Assembly (NCBI GenBank): GCA_033809995.1
Contig: JAPXKQ010000002.1
Coordinates: forward strand, 1-64,000
From: Paratissierella sp033809995
GTDB taxonomy: Bacteria > Bacillota > Clostridia > Tissierellales > Tissierellaceae
Direction of reading: 5' to 3'
DNA: 64,000 nt
In this document: in pieces, positions 23,835-31,837 of the stretch
Numbering within the stretch: the first letter of the stretch is position 1
How the letters are laid out: each line of letters opens with the position of its first letter
Made by a program: the position numbers and the translations under genes
The notes under the pieces: generated by a model
Database searches by the model: none
What the model saw: the letters and a program-made list of their open reading frames with translations, nothing else
Told to the model about the DNA's origin: nothing

Positions 23835-24428
23835 ATGAAGAAAGTTTTAGCTTTAATGGGTAGTCCAAGAAAGAATAAAAATACTAATAAGCTATTGGAT
23901 TATCTATTAGAAGGCATTAAAGAATTGGATGTAAGCATAAATAAAATCTATATAAAAGATTTGGATATAAATCCATGCACAGGGTGTGACCACTGCGGTA
24001 GAACAGGAAATTGCATTTTTAAGGACCATATGATTGAAGTCTATGATGCATTCGATAATAGTGATATAGTAATTTTCGCTGCACCATTATATTTTAATTC
24101 TATAAATGGTATGGCAAAAAATTTAATAGATAGGTGTCAAAGATATTACTCGATTAAATATTCTTTAGGGCAAAATTACAAAAGAAATGAAAGCAGAAGA
24201 GGAGTATTTTTATCCGTAGGAGGGGCTCCTTATACCTATAATCAATTTGATGGTACTCTACCAGTGATGGATTTTTTCTTTAAGGCAATAAACGTTAATT
24301 ATATTGGTAATTATTTTATTTCAAATACAGATAGGGTGCCTATCGAAGAAAGAGCAGATATAATTAATGAAATTAAAGAAATTGGAAAGAATATTAACAA
24401 TATAGAAAACTTCTATCTTCATAGGTAG
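23835..24428 (+). CDS. Flavodoxin-family iron-sulfur flavoprotein / NAD(P)H-dependent oxidoreductase
   Basis: A 197-residue protein with an FMN-binding flavodoxin-like fold: VLALMGSPRKNKNTNKLLDYL at the N-terminus and the phosphate loop GSPRKNKNT. A compact Cys motif at positions 48, 51, 54 and 60 (CTGCDHCGRTGNC) is typical of archaeal/clostridial iron-sulfur flavoproteins. The electron donor and acceptor are unknown. It starts eight bases after folT (GTGAGAGG before the ATG), so it may share its riboswitch. Its stop lies inside a terminator. Confidence 0.85.
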   Translation: MKKVLALMGSPRKNKNTNKLLDYLLEGIKELDVSINKIYIKDLDINPCTGCDHCGRTGNCIFKDHMIEVYDAFDNSDIVIFAAPLYFNSINGMAKNLIDRCQRYYSIKYSLGQNYKRNESRRGVFLSVGGAPYTYNQFDGTLPVMDFFFKAINVNYIGNYFISNTDRVPIEERADIINEIKEIGKNINNIENFYLHR

Positions 24429-24439
24429 AAGTTTTTATT
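24408..24439 (+). terminator. Terminator overlapping the flavoprotein stop
   Basis: AACTTCTATC / GGTAGAAGTT stem with a six-base loop, then TTTATTTACT. The stop TAG is in the right arm. It ends the folT transcript. TATAAT at 24449-24454 just beyond may belong to the pduL promoter. Confidence 0.78.
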
Positions 24440-24485
24440 TACTTATTGTATAATAATAGTATAGAAATTAACGAGGGGGATTTTA

Positions 24486-25058
24486 ATGAAGACAAAATTA
24501 CCAATAGCATTATCAAATAAACACGTTCATTTAAGCCAAGAACACTTAGATGTATTATTTGGTGAAGGATATGAATTAACAAAATTTAAAGATTTATCAC
24601 AACCAGGTCAATATGCTTGTGAAGAAAAAGTCGATGTTGTGGGACCAAAAGGTACACTTAAAGGTATTAGAATTTTAGGACCAGTTAGACCAGATACACA
24701 GTTTGAACTATCAATATCAGATGCCTTTGCTTTGGGCGTAAAACCTGTTATAAGAAATTCTGGAGATATTGCTGACACTCCTGGTGCAAAATTAGTAGGA
24801 CCAAAGGGAGAGGTTGAAATAGATAAAGGAATTATAGTAGCTGCAAGACATATTCATATGCATACTAAAGATGGAGAAGAATTTGGTGTAAAAGATAAGG
24901 ATGTTGTAAGTGTTAGAGTTTCAGGACCAAGAGGACTAATCTTTGATAATGTTTTAGTTAGAGTTCATGAAAACTTTGCATTGGAAATGCACGTTGATAT
25001 TGAAGAAGGAAACGCTGCTGGTGTAAGAAATGGGGATATTGTAGAACTTATTAAATAG
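24486..25058 (+). CDS. pduL: Phosphate propanoyltransferase (PduL-type phosphotransacylase)
   Basis: A 190-residue PduL-family enzyme that exchanges CoA for phosphate on short acyl-CoAs (acetyl or propionyl). Zinc-binding His motifs are visible: SNKHVHLS near residue 12, ARHIHMH near residue 120 and EMHVDIEEGNAAG near residue 165. The protein lacks an N-terminal encapsulation extension, so it should be cytosolic rather than in a microcompartment. It sits nine bases ahead of deoC. Together they could turn deoxyribose-5-phosphate-derived acetaldehyde into acetyl phosphate via acetyl-CoA (inference). Confidence 0.9.
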   Translation: MKTKLPIALSNKHVHLSQEHLDVLFGEGYELTKFKDLSQPGQYACEEKVDVVGPKGTLKGIRILGPVRPDTQFELSISDAFALGVKPVIRNSGDIADTPGAKLVGPKGEVEIDKGIIVAARHIHMHTKDGEEFGVKDKDVVSVRVSGPRGLIFDNVLVRVHENFALEMHVDIEEGNAAGVRNGDIVELIK

Positions 25059-25067
25059 GAGGGTATT

Positions 25068-25718
25068 ATGTATAATATACCGTCAATGATAGATCATACC
25101 TTACTTAAAGCTGATGCTACGAATGAAATGATAGCAAAACTTTGTAATGAGGCTAAGGAATATAATTTTAAGGCTGTATGTGTAAATCCAACACATATTG
25201 AATATTGTGTTAATCTTTTAAAAAACTCTAACGTCAAAGTAGCTACAGTTATTGGTTTTCCTCTAGGAGCTAATACAAAAGAAGTTAAAGCTTTCGAAAC
25301 TAAAGATGCTATAAATAAAGGCGCTGAGGAAGTAGATATGGTAATAAATATAGGTGCCTTAAAAGACAAAGATTATAAAAAAGTTAAGGAAGATATAGAG
25401 GCAGTAGTTAATGCTGCTGAAGGAAAGGCTTTAGTTAAAGTAATTATTGAAACATGTTTACTAACTGATGAAGAGAAAGTAAAGGCATGTGAATTATCAA
25501 TGGAGGCTGGTGCAAATTTTGTTAAGACATCAACAGGATTTAGTACTGGTGGGGCAACAGTCCACGATGTTAAACTAATGAAATCTGTGGTTGGTGATAA
25601 ATTAGAAGTTAAGGCTTCTGGTGGAGTTAGGGATTTGCAAACTGCTATAGAAATGATAGAAGCAGGCGCTACTAGATTAGGAACTAGTTCTGGTGTTACT
25701 TTAGCACAATCAAGATAA
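25068..25718 (+). CDS. deoC: Deoxyribose-phosphate aldolase
   Basis: A 216-residue class I aldolase splitting 2-deoxyribose-5-phosphate to glyceraldehyde-3-phosphate and acetaldehyde. Seen in MIDHTLLKADAT at the N-terminus, VATVIGFPLGANTKEVKAFE, EEVDMVINIGALK, the Schiff-base Lys in FVKTSTGFSTGGAT (near residue 152), and VKASGGVRD. GGAGGGT precedes the ATG. It is co-transcribed with pduL. Confidence 0.95.
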   Translation: MYNIPSMIDHTLLKADATNEMIAKLCNEAKEYNFKAVCVNPTHIEYCVNLLKNSNVKVATVIGFPLGANTKEVKAFETKDAINKGAEEVDMVINIGALKDKDYKKVKEDIEAVVNAAEGKALVKVIIETCLLTDEEKVKACELSMEAGANFVKTSTGFSTGGATVHDVKLMKSVVGDKLEVKASGGVRDLQTAIEMIEAGATRLGTSSGVTLAQSR

Positions 25719-25796
25719 AAGTAAAATTTTCTCCTTTTTTTCTTTTCCTGTTATAAAATACTAATAATTTGTAAAACTATAATAGGGAGGGATAAT

Positions 25797-26234
25797 ATGA
25801 AAAGGAAAATATTAATATTAATTGCTTTAGCTTTAATTCTATCTATTGGATGTACGAGGAAGAAAAATGATATTATAGGTGATGATTCTTCAATTTCAGT
25901 AGGTGGTCAAGAAAGGGAAATCATTGAAAGATCAGAATCTATTTCAGATACAATTGTTGAACTATACGGTGTAGATGATGCTACCACTGTCATATTCAAT
26001 GATATAGCCTTAATCGGTATTAAGCTATCTTATGATAATAAGCTAAATGATGATATTAAAAATACTGTTATTGATGTTGTAACTGGGTTTGACAATCAAA
26101 TAACTGAGGTAAAAATAACTCAGGATAACAAACTATATAGACAAATTGACGACATTATGAATGAATTAATATTAGGAAAATCTTATGACGTATTTGTTGA
26201 TGAAATTAGTAGGATTTCTGATAAAATAAGATAA
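25797..26234 (+). CDS. YhcN/YlaJ-family sporulation lipoprotein
   Basis: A 145-residue lipoprotein with a basic start, a hydrophobic stretch and a lipobox LSIGC (Cys near residue 19). The mature part contains ATTVIFNDIALIGIKLSY and the alternating pattern of YhcN/YlaJ proteins found in the spore inner membrane or cortex region. The domain has no known enzymatic residue. Lipidation would use the Lgt encoded at 28999. GGGAGGGAT precedes the ATG. A sporulation sigma factor is likely but no clear promoter could be read. Confidence 0.8.
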   Translation: MKRKILILIALALILSIGCTRKKNDIIGDDSSISVGGQEREIIERSESISDTIVELYGVDDATTVIFNDIALIGIKLSYDNKLNDDIKNTVIDVVTGFDNQITEVKITQDNKLYRQIDDIMNELILGKSYDVFVDEISRISDKIR

Positions 26235-26260
26235 CAATTATGAAATATATTTAAAATTTT

Positions 26261-26315
26261 AAATCACCCTATCTAAATGAGGCAAAACTTCTTTGGATAG
26301 GATGATTTTTTCTAT
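26261..26315 (+). terminator. Terminator after the spore lipoprotein gene
   Basis: AAATCACCCTATC and GGATAGGATGATTT form a 12-13-bp stem with one mismatch, around a 21-nt loop, followed by TTTTTC. Confidence 0.75.
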
Positions 26316-26376
26316 ATGGTTATATTAATTAATTCAAATTTAGGGTATAGTAAAATTATATTGAAGGAGGGGTATA

Positions 26377-27642
26377 ATGGATTTAAAAGTTGAAAAGATA
26401 AAGCTTGGGAATGGTATAAATTTAAATTTAATATTTACTGATAAGTTTAAATCAAATTTACTAAGTTATTATATTATAAGACCTTTAAATAGAGAGGACG
26501 TAACTAAGAATGCTTTATTACCATTGGTTTTAAAGCGAGGTAATGAGAAATTAAATACTACACTGGAAGTTGAACAATTTTTAGATGAAATGTATGGAGC
26601 AAATTTAAGTTTAACTGTTAATAAAAGAGGAGAAAAACATGTCATTAGATTTACCATTGAATGGCCAGATGGTAAATATTTTAATGATAGTAGTTACAAT
26701 TTACAAACTGTCGATTTCTTAAGAACCATTGTATTTAACCCATACCTAGAAAACAATGTATTTAGTAAGGCATATGTTAGTCAAGAGAAAGAAAATTTAA
26801 GAGATAAGATAGAAGGCAAAATAAATGATAAAAGGTCCTATGCAGTGAACAGATGTATTGAGGAGATGTGTAAATCAGAAGATTTTAGCCTTTATTCATT
26901 AGGTTATGTAGAAGATTTATCTTCAATAGATGAAAAAAATTTATATGAATACTACAAGACTGTTTTGAATAACAGCCCTATAGAATTAATTTATGTAGGT
27001 AAATATGATGAGACGTTAATAAGCCACATAGTAGAAAATAATAAATTAAATAGAGAAGATATATTGCATATATCAAGAGAAAAAATTGATTATGAAATCA
27101 ATAATGTTAATGTGGTAAAAGAAAACCTAGATGTAAATCAAGGCAAATTGGTTTTAGGTTACAGAACAGGGATACCTTTTGAAGAAAAATTGTATAATGG
27201 ATTATTAATAGCAAGTGATATATTAGGCGGAGGACCTAATTCAAAGCTTTTTAAACATGTTAGAGAAGAAAACAGCTTAGCATATTATATAACTTCCACA
27301 GTTCTAAAGTATAAATCTTTATTGCTTATAGATGGTGGAATTGAATTTGAAAACTATAATAAAACAATTGAAATTGTTAGCGAACAAATAGAAAAAATGA
27401 AAAATGGCGATTTTACAGATGATGATATTGAAATATCCAAAAAAACAATAAAATCATCAACAGAATCCATTAAAGATAGTGTTTTCCTAATATCTGAATT
27501 CTTTTTTAGCCAGGGATTAGCAAATGATGATAGATCTTTGGAAGAAGTACTAATAGATATGGATAATGTAACAAAAGAAGATGTTATTAAAGCATCAAAA
27601 CAAATTGCATTAGATACTATTTATTTCATGGAAAATAAGTAA
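26377..27642 (+). CDS. M16-type peptidase-like protein YmfF (zinc motif absent)
   Basis: A 421-residue pitrilysin-fold protein corresponding to B. subtilis YmfF. The HxxEH metal site of active M16 enzymes is missing; the equivalent region reads ALLPLVLKRGNEK. The fold is shown by FLDEMYGANLSL, the AYVSQEKENLRDKI helix, and the C-terminal GGGPNSKLFKHVREENSLAYY. It precedes YmfH by 19 bases. Such inactive/active pairs form heterodimers in this family. In Bacillus the pair has been linked to EF-P aminopentanolylation; no EF-P gene is seen here. Confidence 0.85.
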   Translation: MDLKVEKIKLGNGINLNLIFTDKFKSNLLSYYIIRPLNREDVTKNALLPLVLKRGNEKLNTTLEVEQFLDEMYGANLSLTVNKRGEKHVIRFTIEWPDGKYFNDSSYNLQTVDFLRTIVFNPYLENNVFSKAYVSQEKENLRDKIEGKINDKRSYAVNRCIEEMCKSEDFSLYSLGYVEDLSSIDEKNLYEYYKTVLNNSPIELIYVGKYDETLISHIVENNKLNREDILHISREKIDYEINNVNVVKENLDVNQGKLVLGYRTGIPFEEKLYNGLLIASDILGGGPNSKLFKHVREENSLAYYITSTVLKYKSLLLIDGGIEFENYNKTIEIVSEQIEKMKNGDFTDDDIEISKKTIKSSTESIKDSVFLISEFFFSQGLANDDRSLEEVLIDMDNVTKEDVIKASKQIALDTIYFMENK

Positions 27643-27661
27643 TCAATATGGAGGTTTTGAT

Positions 27662-28951
27662 TTGAAAACTATTGTAAATTCAAGAATAGATGAAAAAATT
27701 TTGTTTGAAGAACTAGATACAGGTTTGAAAATATATTTTATGCCTAAGCCAGGGTTTACCAAAAAATACGCGGTATTTTCAACAGATTATGGTTCTATTG
27801 ATAATAATTTTGTACCTATAGGTGAGAAAGATAATTTAATAGTACCAGAGGGAATTGCTCATTTTCTAGAACATAAATTGTTTGAAGAAGAGGATGAGGG
27901 CTTATTTGAAAAATTCTCCAAATATGGTGCATCTGTCAATGCCTTTACCAACTTTAATCAAACATCATATCTATTTTCTGCAACTGATAATTTTTATGAA
28001 AGCTTAGAGCTGTTAGTTAAATTTGTTCAAAATCCTTATCTAACAGATGAAAATGTAGAAAAAGAAAAGGGTATTATAGCTCAAGAAATTAAAATGTATG
28101 ATGATAATCCAGGCTGGAGAGTCTTTTTCAACTGTTTAAAGGCTATGTACATCAATCATCCAGTAAAGATAGATATTGCTGGTACAGTTGAAAGTATAAA
28201 CACCATAACAAAGGAATTATTATATAAAGCATATGATACTTTCTATAATCCATCAAATATGGTGTTGTTTGTTATTGGAGACTTATCCTTTGATAAGATA
28301 ATAGAAGTAGTTAGAAATTCTGAAAAGAAATTTGAAAAGAAAGAAGATAAAATAAATAGAATATATGTAGATGAGCCGAAAAAAATAAATGAAAAGTTTA
28401 TCGAAGAAAAGATGGTCACAGCAACACCGTTATTCTATATAGGCTTTAAAGATTTTGATTTAGATTTAACTGGAAAAGATGCAATAAAAAAAGACTTAAT
28501 TACCAATATCATCCTAGATTTATTGTTTACACCAAGTTCTGCATTTTATAATGAACTTTATAATGAAGGGTTGATTACAAGTAGTTTTGGTGCATATTTT
28601 ACAGGTAAAAAGACATATGGTCATTCGTTGATAGTTGGTGAATCCCATAAACCTCAAATAGTGTATGAAAAGGTATTAGAATTAATAAATAAAAAAGGAG
28701 AAGAGGTTCTTAAATTAGAGGACTTTAATAGAATTCAAAGAAAAAATCTTGGAAACTTTCTTATGAGCCTTAACTCTATTGAATATATAGCAAACAATTT
28801 TGTTGATTTATATTTTGATAATTTTATGATATTAGATTATTTAGATGTAATGGAAGAAATAGGGTACCAAGATATATTAAAGAGATTTAAAGACCATTTC
28901 ACAAAGGATAATATAGTCCTATCAATAATTAACCCTGCAAAAAAAATCTAA
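27662..28951 (+). CDS. M16-family zinc peptidase YmfH
   Basis: A 429-residue peptidase with an intact zinc motif: EGIAHFLEHKLFEEED (HxxEH, near residue 77) and the downstream Glu in EKGIIAQEIKMYDD. GGGNPGWRV-like packing follows, and the C-terminal half is the second pitrilysin domain. TTG start at 27662, eight bases after GGAGG. It acts presumably with the inactive partner upstream. The substrate is unproven. Confidence 0.88.
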   Translation: MKTIVNSRIDEKILFEELDTGLKIYFMPKPGFTKKYAVFSTDYGSIDNNFVPIGEKDNLIVPEGIAHFLEHKLFEEEDEGLFEKFSKYGASVNAFTNFNQTSYLFSATDNFYESLELLVKFVQNPYLTDENVEKEKGIIAQEIKMYDDNPGWRVFFNCLKAMYINHPVKIDIAGTVESINTITKELLYKAYDTFYNPSNMVLFVIGDLSFDKIIEVVRNSEKKFEKKEDKINRIYVDEPKKINEKFIEEKMVTATPLFYIGFKDFDLDLTGKDAIKKDLITNIILDLLFTPSSAFYNELYNEGLITSSFGAYFTGKKTYGHSLIVGESHKPQIVYEKVLELINKKGEEVLKLEDFNRIQRKNLGNFLMSLNSIEYIANNFVDLYFDNFMILDYLDVMEEIGYQDILKRFKDHFTKDNIVLSIINPAKKI

Positions 28952-28955
28952 TATA

Positions 28956-28964
28956 TGGTATAAT
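28956..28964 (+). promoter_or_regulatory. Extended -10 promoter upstream of lgt
   Basis: TGG followed by TATAAT (28959-28964), 35 bases before the lgt start and directly after the ymfH stop. No good -35 is visible. Confidence 0.45.
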
Positions 28965-28998
28965 GAATAAGTTGTAGTCTAGAAAGGTGGTATTAAAA

Positions 28999-29727
28999 AT
29001 GGATCCAATTGCTTTTCATTTATTTGGAATACCAATAGCATGGTATGGTTTGTTAATTGCTTCTGGGGTACTAATAGGCACTTTGATTGCCTTAAAACTT
29101 GCAAAAAGAAAGGGAATAGATGAGGATACCTTAATTGATTTTTTATTATTCGCAATACCCGGTGCGATTATTGGTGCAAGGGCTTATTATGTTATATTCA
29201 GTTGGGATTTATATAAGGATAATCCTATAGAAGCCCTAAACATTAGAGGCGGTGGTTTAGCTATACATGGAGCTATCATTGGCGGAGTAATAGTTGCAAT
29301 TATTTTCTCTAGGATACGAAAGATAAGCTTTTGGAAATTAGGGGATATAGTTGCCCCTAGTTTGATATTAGGACAGGCAATTGGGAGATGGGGAAATTTT
29401 GCTAACCAAGAAGCCCATGGGGGACCTACGAATTTACCTTGGGGTATTATAGTGAATGGAGTAAAGGTTCATCCGACTTTTCTATACGAATCCATTTGGG
29501 ACTTTTTAGTATTTATTTTCCTTATTTGGTATAGTTACAAGGATAAATCTAAAGTAGACGGAGAAGTTTTTCTACTATATCTAATTTTATACTCGGCAGC
29601 AAGATTGTTTATAGAAGGATTAAGAACTGATAGCCTTATGCTAGGACCTATTAGGGTGGCACAATTAGTTAGTTTATCTGCTATAATAATCTGTGCATTT
29701 ATATTTAATAGAAGAAGAAAAAACTAA
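28999..29727 (+). CDS. lgt: Prolipoprotein diacylglyceryl transferase
   Basis: A 242-residue integral membrane enzyme with seven helices that attaches diacylglycerol to the lipobox Cys of prolipoproteins. The Lgt signature GRWGNFANQEAHGG (residues ~130-143) is complete. The IRGGGLAIHGAIIGG segment carries the conserved His. A GTG at 28987 overlaps the ribosome site AAAGGTGG, so ATG at 28999 is preferred. The genome also carries a Lit-type gene at 21513, which modifies lipoproteins after Lgt. Confidence 0.95.
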   Translation: MDPIAFHLFGIPIAWYGLLIASGVLIGTLIALKLAKRKGIDEDTLIDFLLFAIPGAIIGARAYYVIFSWDLYKDNPIEALNIRGGGLAIHGAIIGGVIVAIIFSRIRKISFWKLGDIVAPSLILGQAIGRWGNFANQEAHGGPTNLPWGIIVNGVKVHPTFLYESIWDFLVFIFLIWYSYKDKSKVDGEVFLLYLILYSAARLFIEGLRTDSLMLGPIRVAQLVSLSAIIICAFIFNRRRKN

Positions 29728-29755
29728 GTTAAGAAAAAAATATATATTTCATCCT

Positions 29756-29785
29756 AAAAACAGAGAATACTCTCTGTTTTTTTAT
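29756..29785 (+). terminator. Terminator after lgt
   Basis: AAAAACAGAGA / TCTCTGTTTTT with a four-base loop, followed by a T run. Confidence 0.82.
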
Positions 29786-29829
29786 GTTTTTTGACATAAA
29801 TAGATGTTAAAAGTCGGGAAATGTAAAAA

Positions 29830-29845
29830 TAGGACCAAGGTCCTA
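29830..29845. repeat. 16-base palindrome TAGGACC-AA-GGTCCTA
   Basis: A perfect inverted repeat with a two-base centre, about 60 bases upstream of the mraZ promoter. An A-run follows on the plus strand and T-rich sequence on the minus strand. The loop is too short for a good terminator hairpin, so an operator or cruciform is equally possible. Confidence 0.4.
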
Positions 29846-29890
29846 AAAAAACTTAGAAATAATTTAAAAGTGTGGAAGGATTTAATGAAA

Positions 29891-29940
29891 TGGTATAGAA
29901 TATAGTTAATGTGGAGTGAAGTGGAGCAAAGTGGTAAGGA
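29891..29940 (+). promoter_or_regulatory. dcw promoter with three 10-bp GTGG repeats (MraZ operator)
   Basis: An extended -10 (TGGTATAGA, 29891-29899) is followed by three contiguous 10-base repeats: GTGGAGTGAA, GTGGAGCAAA, GTGGTAAGGA (29911-29940). MraZ binds direct repeats of this type in its own promoter in several bacteria. The repeats lie at and just past the expected start of transcription, fitting autorepression. Confidence 0.65.
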
Positions 29941-29964
29941 AAAATAATTAAAGGGTGAACTTGT

Positions 29965-30396
29965 ATGTTTATTGGAGAATATCAACATACATTAGATGAT
30001 AAAAGTAGAATAATTATACCTTCCAAATTTAGAGAAGACCTAGGCTATGAATTTGTAATGACCAAGGGCTTAGATAATTGTCTTTTTGTTTACCCGAAAA
30101 GTGAATGGAAGGTATTAGAAGAAAAGTTAAAGACTTTACCACTTACTAATAGAGATGCTCGAGCTTTTATAAGATTTTTCTTTTCAGGTGCTACTGAATG
30201 TATGCTAGACAAACAAGGTAGAGTTATAATCCCTGCAAACTTAAGGGAACATGCAAAATTGGATAAGGATGCAATAATAATTGGTGTTTCTACTAGAATT
30301 GAGATTTGGGGTAAGGAAGAATGGGAAAGCTATAATGACGATGAAAATTTAAGCTACGATAGTATAGCTGAGAAAATGGCTGAATTAGGAATATAA
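29965..30396 (+). CDS. mraZ: Division/cell-wall cluster transcriptional regulator MraZ
   Basis: A 143-residue protein with two AbrB-like swapped-hairpin repeats: EYQHTLDDKSRIIIPSKFRE and ATECMLDKQGRVIIPANLRE. It binds the direct repeats in its own promoter and controls the dcw cluster. First gene of the cluster, 26 bases before rsmH. ATG with AAAGGGTG upstream. Confidence 0.95.
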   Translation: MFIGEYQHTLDDKSRIIIPSKFREDLGYEFVMTKGLDNCLFVYPKSEWKVLEEKLKTLPLTNRDARAFIRFFFSGATECMLDKQGRVIIPANLREHAKLDKDAIIIGVSTRIEIWGKEEWESYNDDENLSYDSIAEKMAELGI

Positions 30397-30421
30397 CCAG
30401 GTATTATAATGGAGGGATAAG

Positions 30422-31354
30422 ATGGAATTTCACCATATTTCCGTACTACTAAATGAAGTAATAAAAGGATTAAATATCAAAGAAGATGGTATCTACGTAG
30501 ATGGTACATTAGGTGGTGCTGGACATTCTTCAGAAATAGTTAAAAGATTAAAAAATGGCAAATTGATTGGCATTGATCAAGACTTAGATGCCTTAGAAAA
30601 AGCCTCAAAGGTTCTTGAAAATTATAAAGAAAGAATAATTCTAGTCCATAATAATTATGAAAATATAGAAAATGTATTAGAAAATTTAAATATATTGAAA
30701 GTTGATGGTATTTTATTGGACTTAGGAGTTTCATCATATCAATTAGATGAAGAAAGTAGGGGCTTTTCCTACAACAAGGATGCACCCTTGGATATGAGGA
30801 TGGATAGTACAAGGGATTTTAGTGCTTGGGATGTAGTAAATAAATATTCCGGGGAGGCTCTCGAGAAAATCATATGGAATTATGGGGAGGATAGGTGGGC
30901 TAAAAGGATAGCAGAATTTATTGTAAATGAGCGAAAAATAAAGCCTATTGATACTACATTAGAACTAGTTAGTGTAATAAAAAAAGCTATACCCAAAAAT
31001 GTGAGGATGGAGGGGCATCACCCAGCTAAGAAAACCTTCCAAGCAATACGTATTGAAGTAAATAGGGAATTAGAGGTTTTAGAGGCTTCTATTGAAAAGA
31101 TGGTGAATTTACTTAATCCAGGAGGAAGATTAGCTATTATAACCTTTCATTCCTTAGAGGATAGGATTGTAAAAGATAAATTCAAGGAGCTTTATAAGGA
31201 TTGTATCTGTCCACCAAGTTTGCCACAGTGTATCTGCAACAAAAAAAGAGAGATAGAAATCATAACAAGAAAACCTATTACACCAAGTGAAGATGAAATT
31301 CATATAAATCCAAGATCAAGATCAGCAAAACTTAGAATAGCGGAGAAACTATAG
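30422..31354 (+). CDS. rsmH: 16S rRNA (cytosine-1402-N4)-methyltransferase
   Basis: A 310-residue SAM-dependent enzyme (MraW) methylating C1402 in the ribosomal P site. MEFHHISVLLNEVIKGL and the SAM loop VDGTLGGAGHS lie at the N-terminus. LDLGVSSYQLDEESRGFSY, PAKKTFQAIRIEVNRELE and TFHSLEDRIVK follow. ATG with GGAGGGATAAG upstream. Always found next to mraZ. Confidence 0.96.
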   Translation: MEFHHISVLLNEVIKGLNIKEDGIYVDGTLGGAGHSSEIVKRLKNGKLIGIDQDLDALEKASKVLENYKERIILVHNNYENIENVLENLNILKVDGILLDLGVSSYQLDEESRGFSYNKDAPLDMRMDSTRDFSAWDVVNKYSGEALEKIIWNYGEDRWAKRIAEFIVNERKIKPIDTTLELVSVIKKAIPKNVRMEGHHPAKKTFQAIRIEVNRELEVLEASIEKMVNLLNPGGRLAIITFHSLEDRIVKDKFKELYKDCICPPSLPQCICNKKREIEIITRKPITPSEDEIHINPRSRSAKLRIAEKL

Positions 31355-31381
31355 GTATAAAATTACAAGGGGGAGAATAAG

Positions 31382-31825
31382 TTGGTAGTAGCTAAAGCTG
31401 AATATAATTATTACCCTGAACAAATAAATGAACAAAAGAAAAATAGACAAGTTAAAAATGTTAGAAAAGTAAAAACAATAAATAAAAAAATGTATATATC
31501 AATAGCAATTATACTATTAATTACTTCTCTTTATATATTATATGGTTATTCCAAAATAACATCTGCAAGAATTGAAATAACAAAATTAGAAAGAGAAAAG
31601 TTAGAATTAGAAAAAGTTAAACAGGATTTAATAGGAAAATTAGAAAATATTAAAAGTACAACAAAAATAAGTGACGAAGCTATATATAACTTGGGTATGA
31701 TTTATCCTGATGAAAGTCAAATAGTGTATGTGTCTGTAAATGAAACCACCAATGATAAGCCAGAAGAATTCAGCATTTCAGAAAAACTGAAAAGTATTTT
31801 AGGTAATTTTTCCAGTTTATTTTAG
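31382..31825 (+). CDS. ftsL: Cell division protein FtsL-like
   Basis: A 147-residue bitopic protein. A basic cytosolic region of about 35 residues is followed by one membrane helix (YISIAIILLITSLYILYG) and a coiled coil (EITKLEREKLELEKVKQDL). That layout, plus the position between rsmH and the PBP gene, identifies FtsL. FtsL joins DivIB and DivIC in the divisome. TTG start at 31382 after GGGGGAG. Sequence conservation in this family is low, so identity rests on architecture and place. Confidence 0.8.
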   Translation: MVVAKAEYNYYPEQINEQKKNRQVKNVRKVKTINKKMYISIAIILLITSLYILYGYSKITSARIEITKLEREKLELEKVKQDLIGKLENIKSTTKISDEAIYNLGMIYPDESQIVYVSVNETTNDKPEEFSISEKLKSILGNFSSLF

Positions 31826-31837
31826 GGGGGTATAGTT

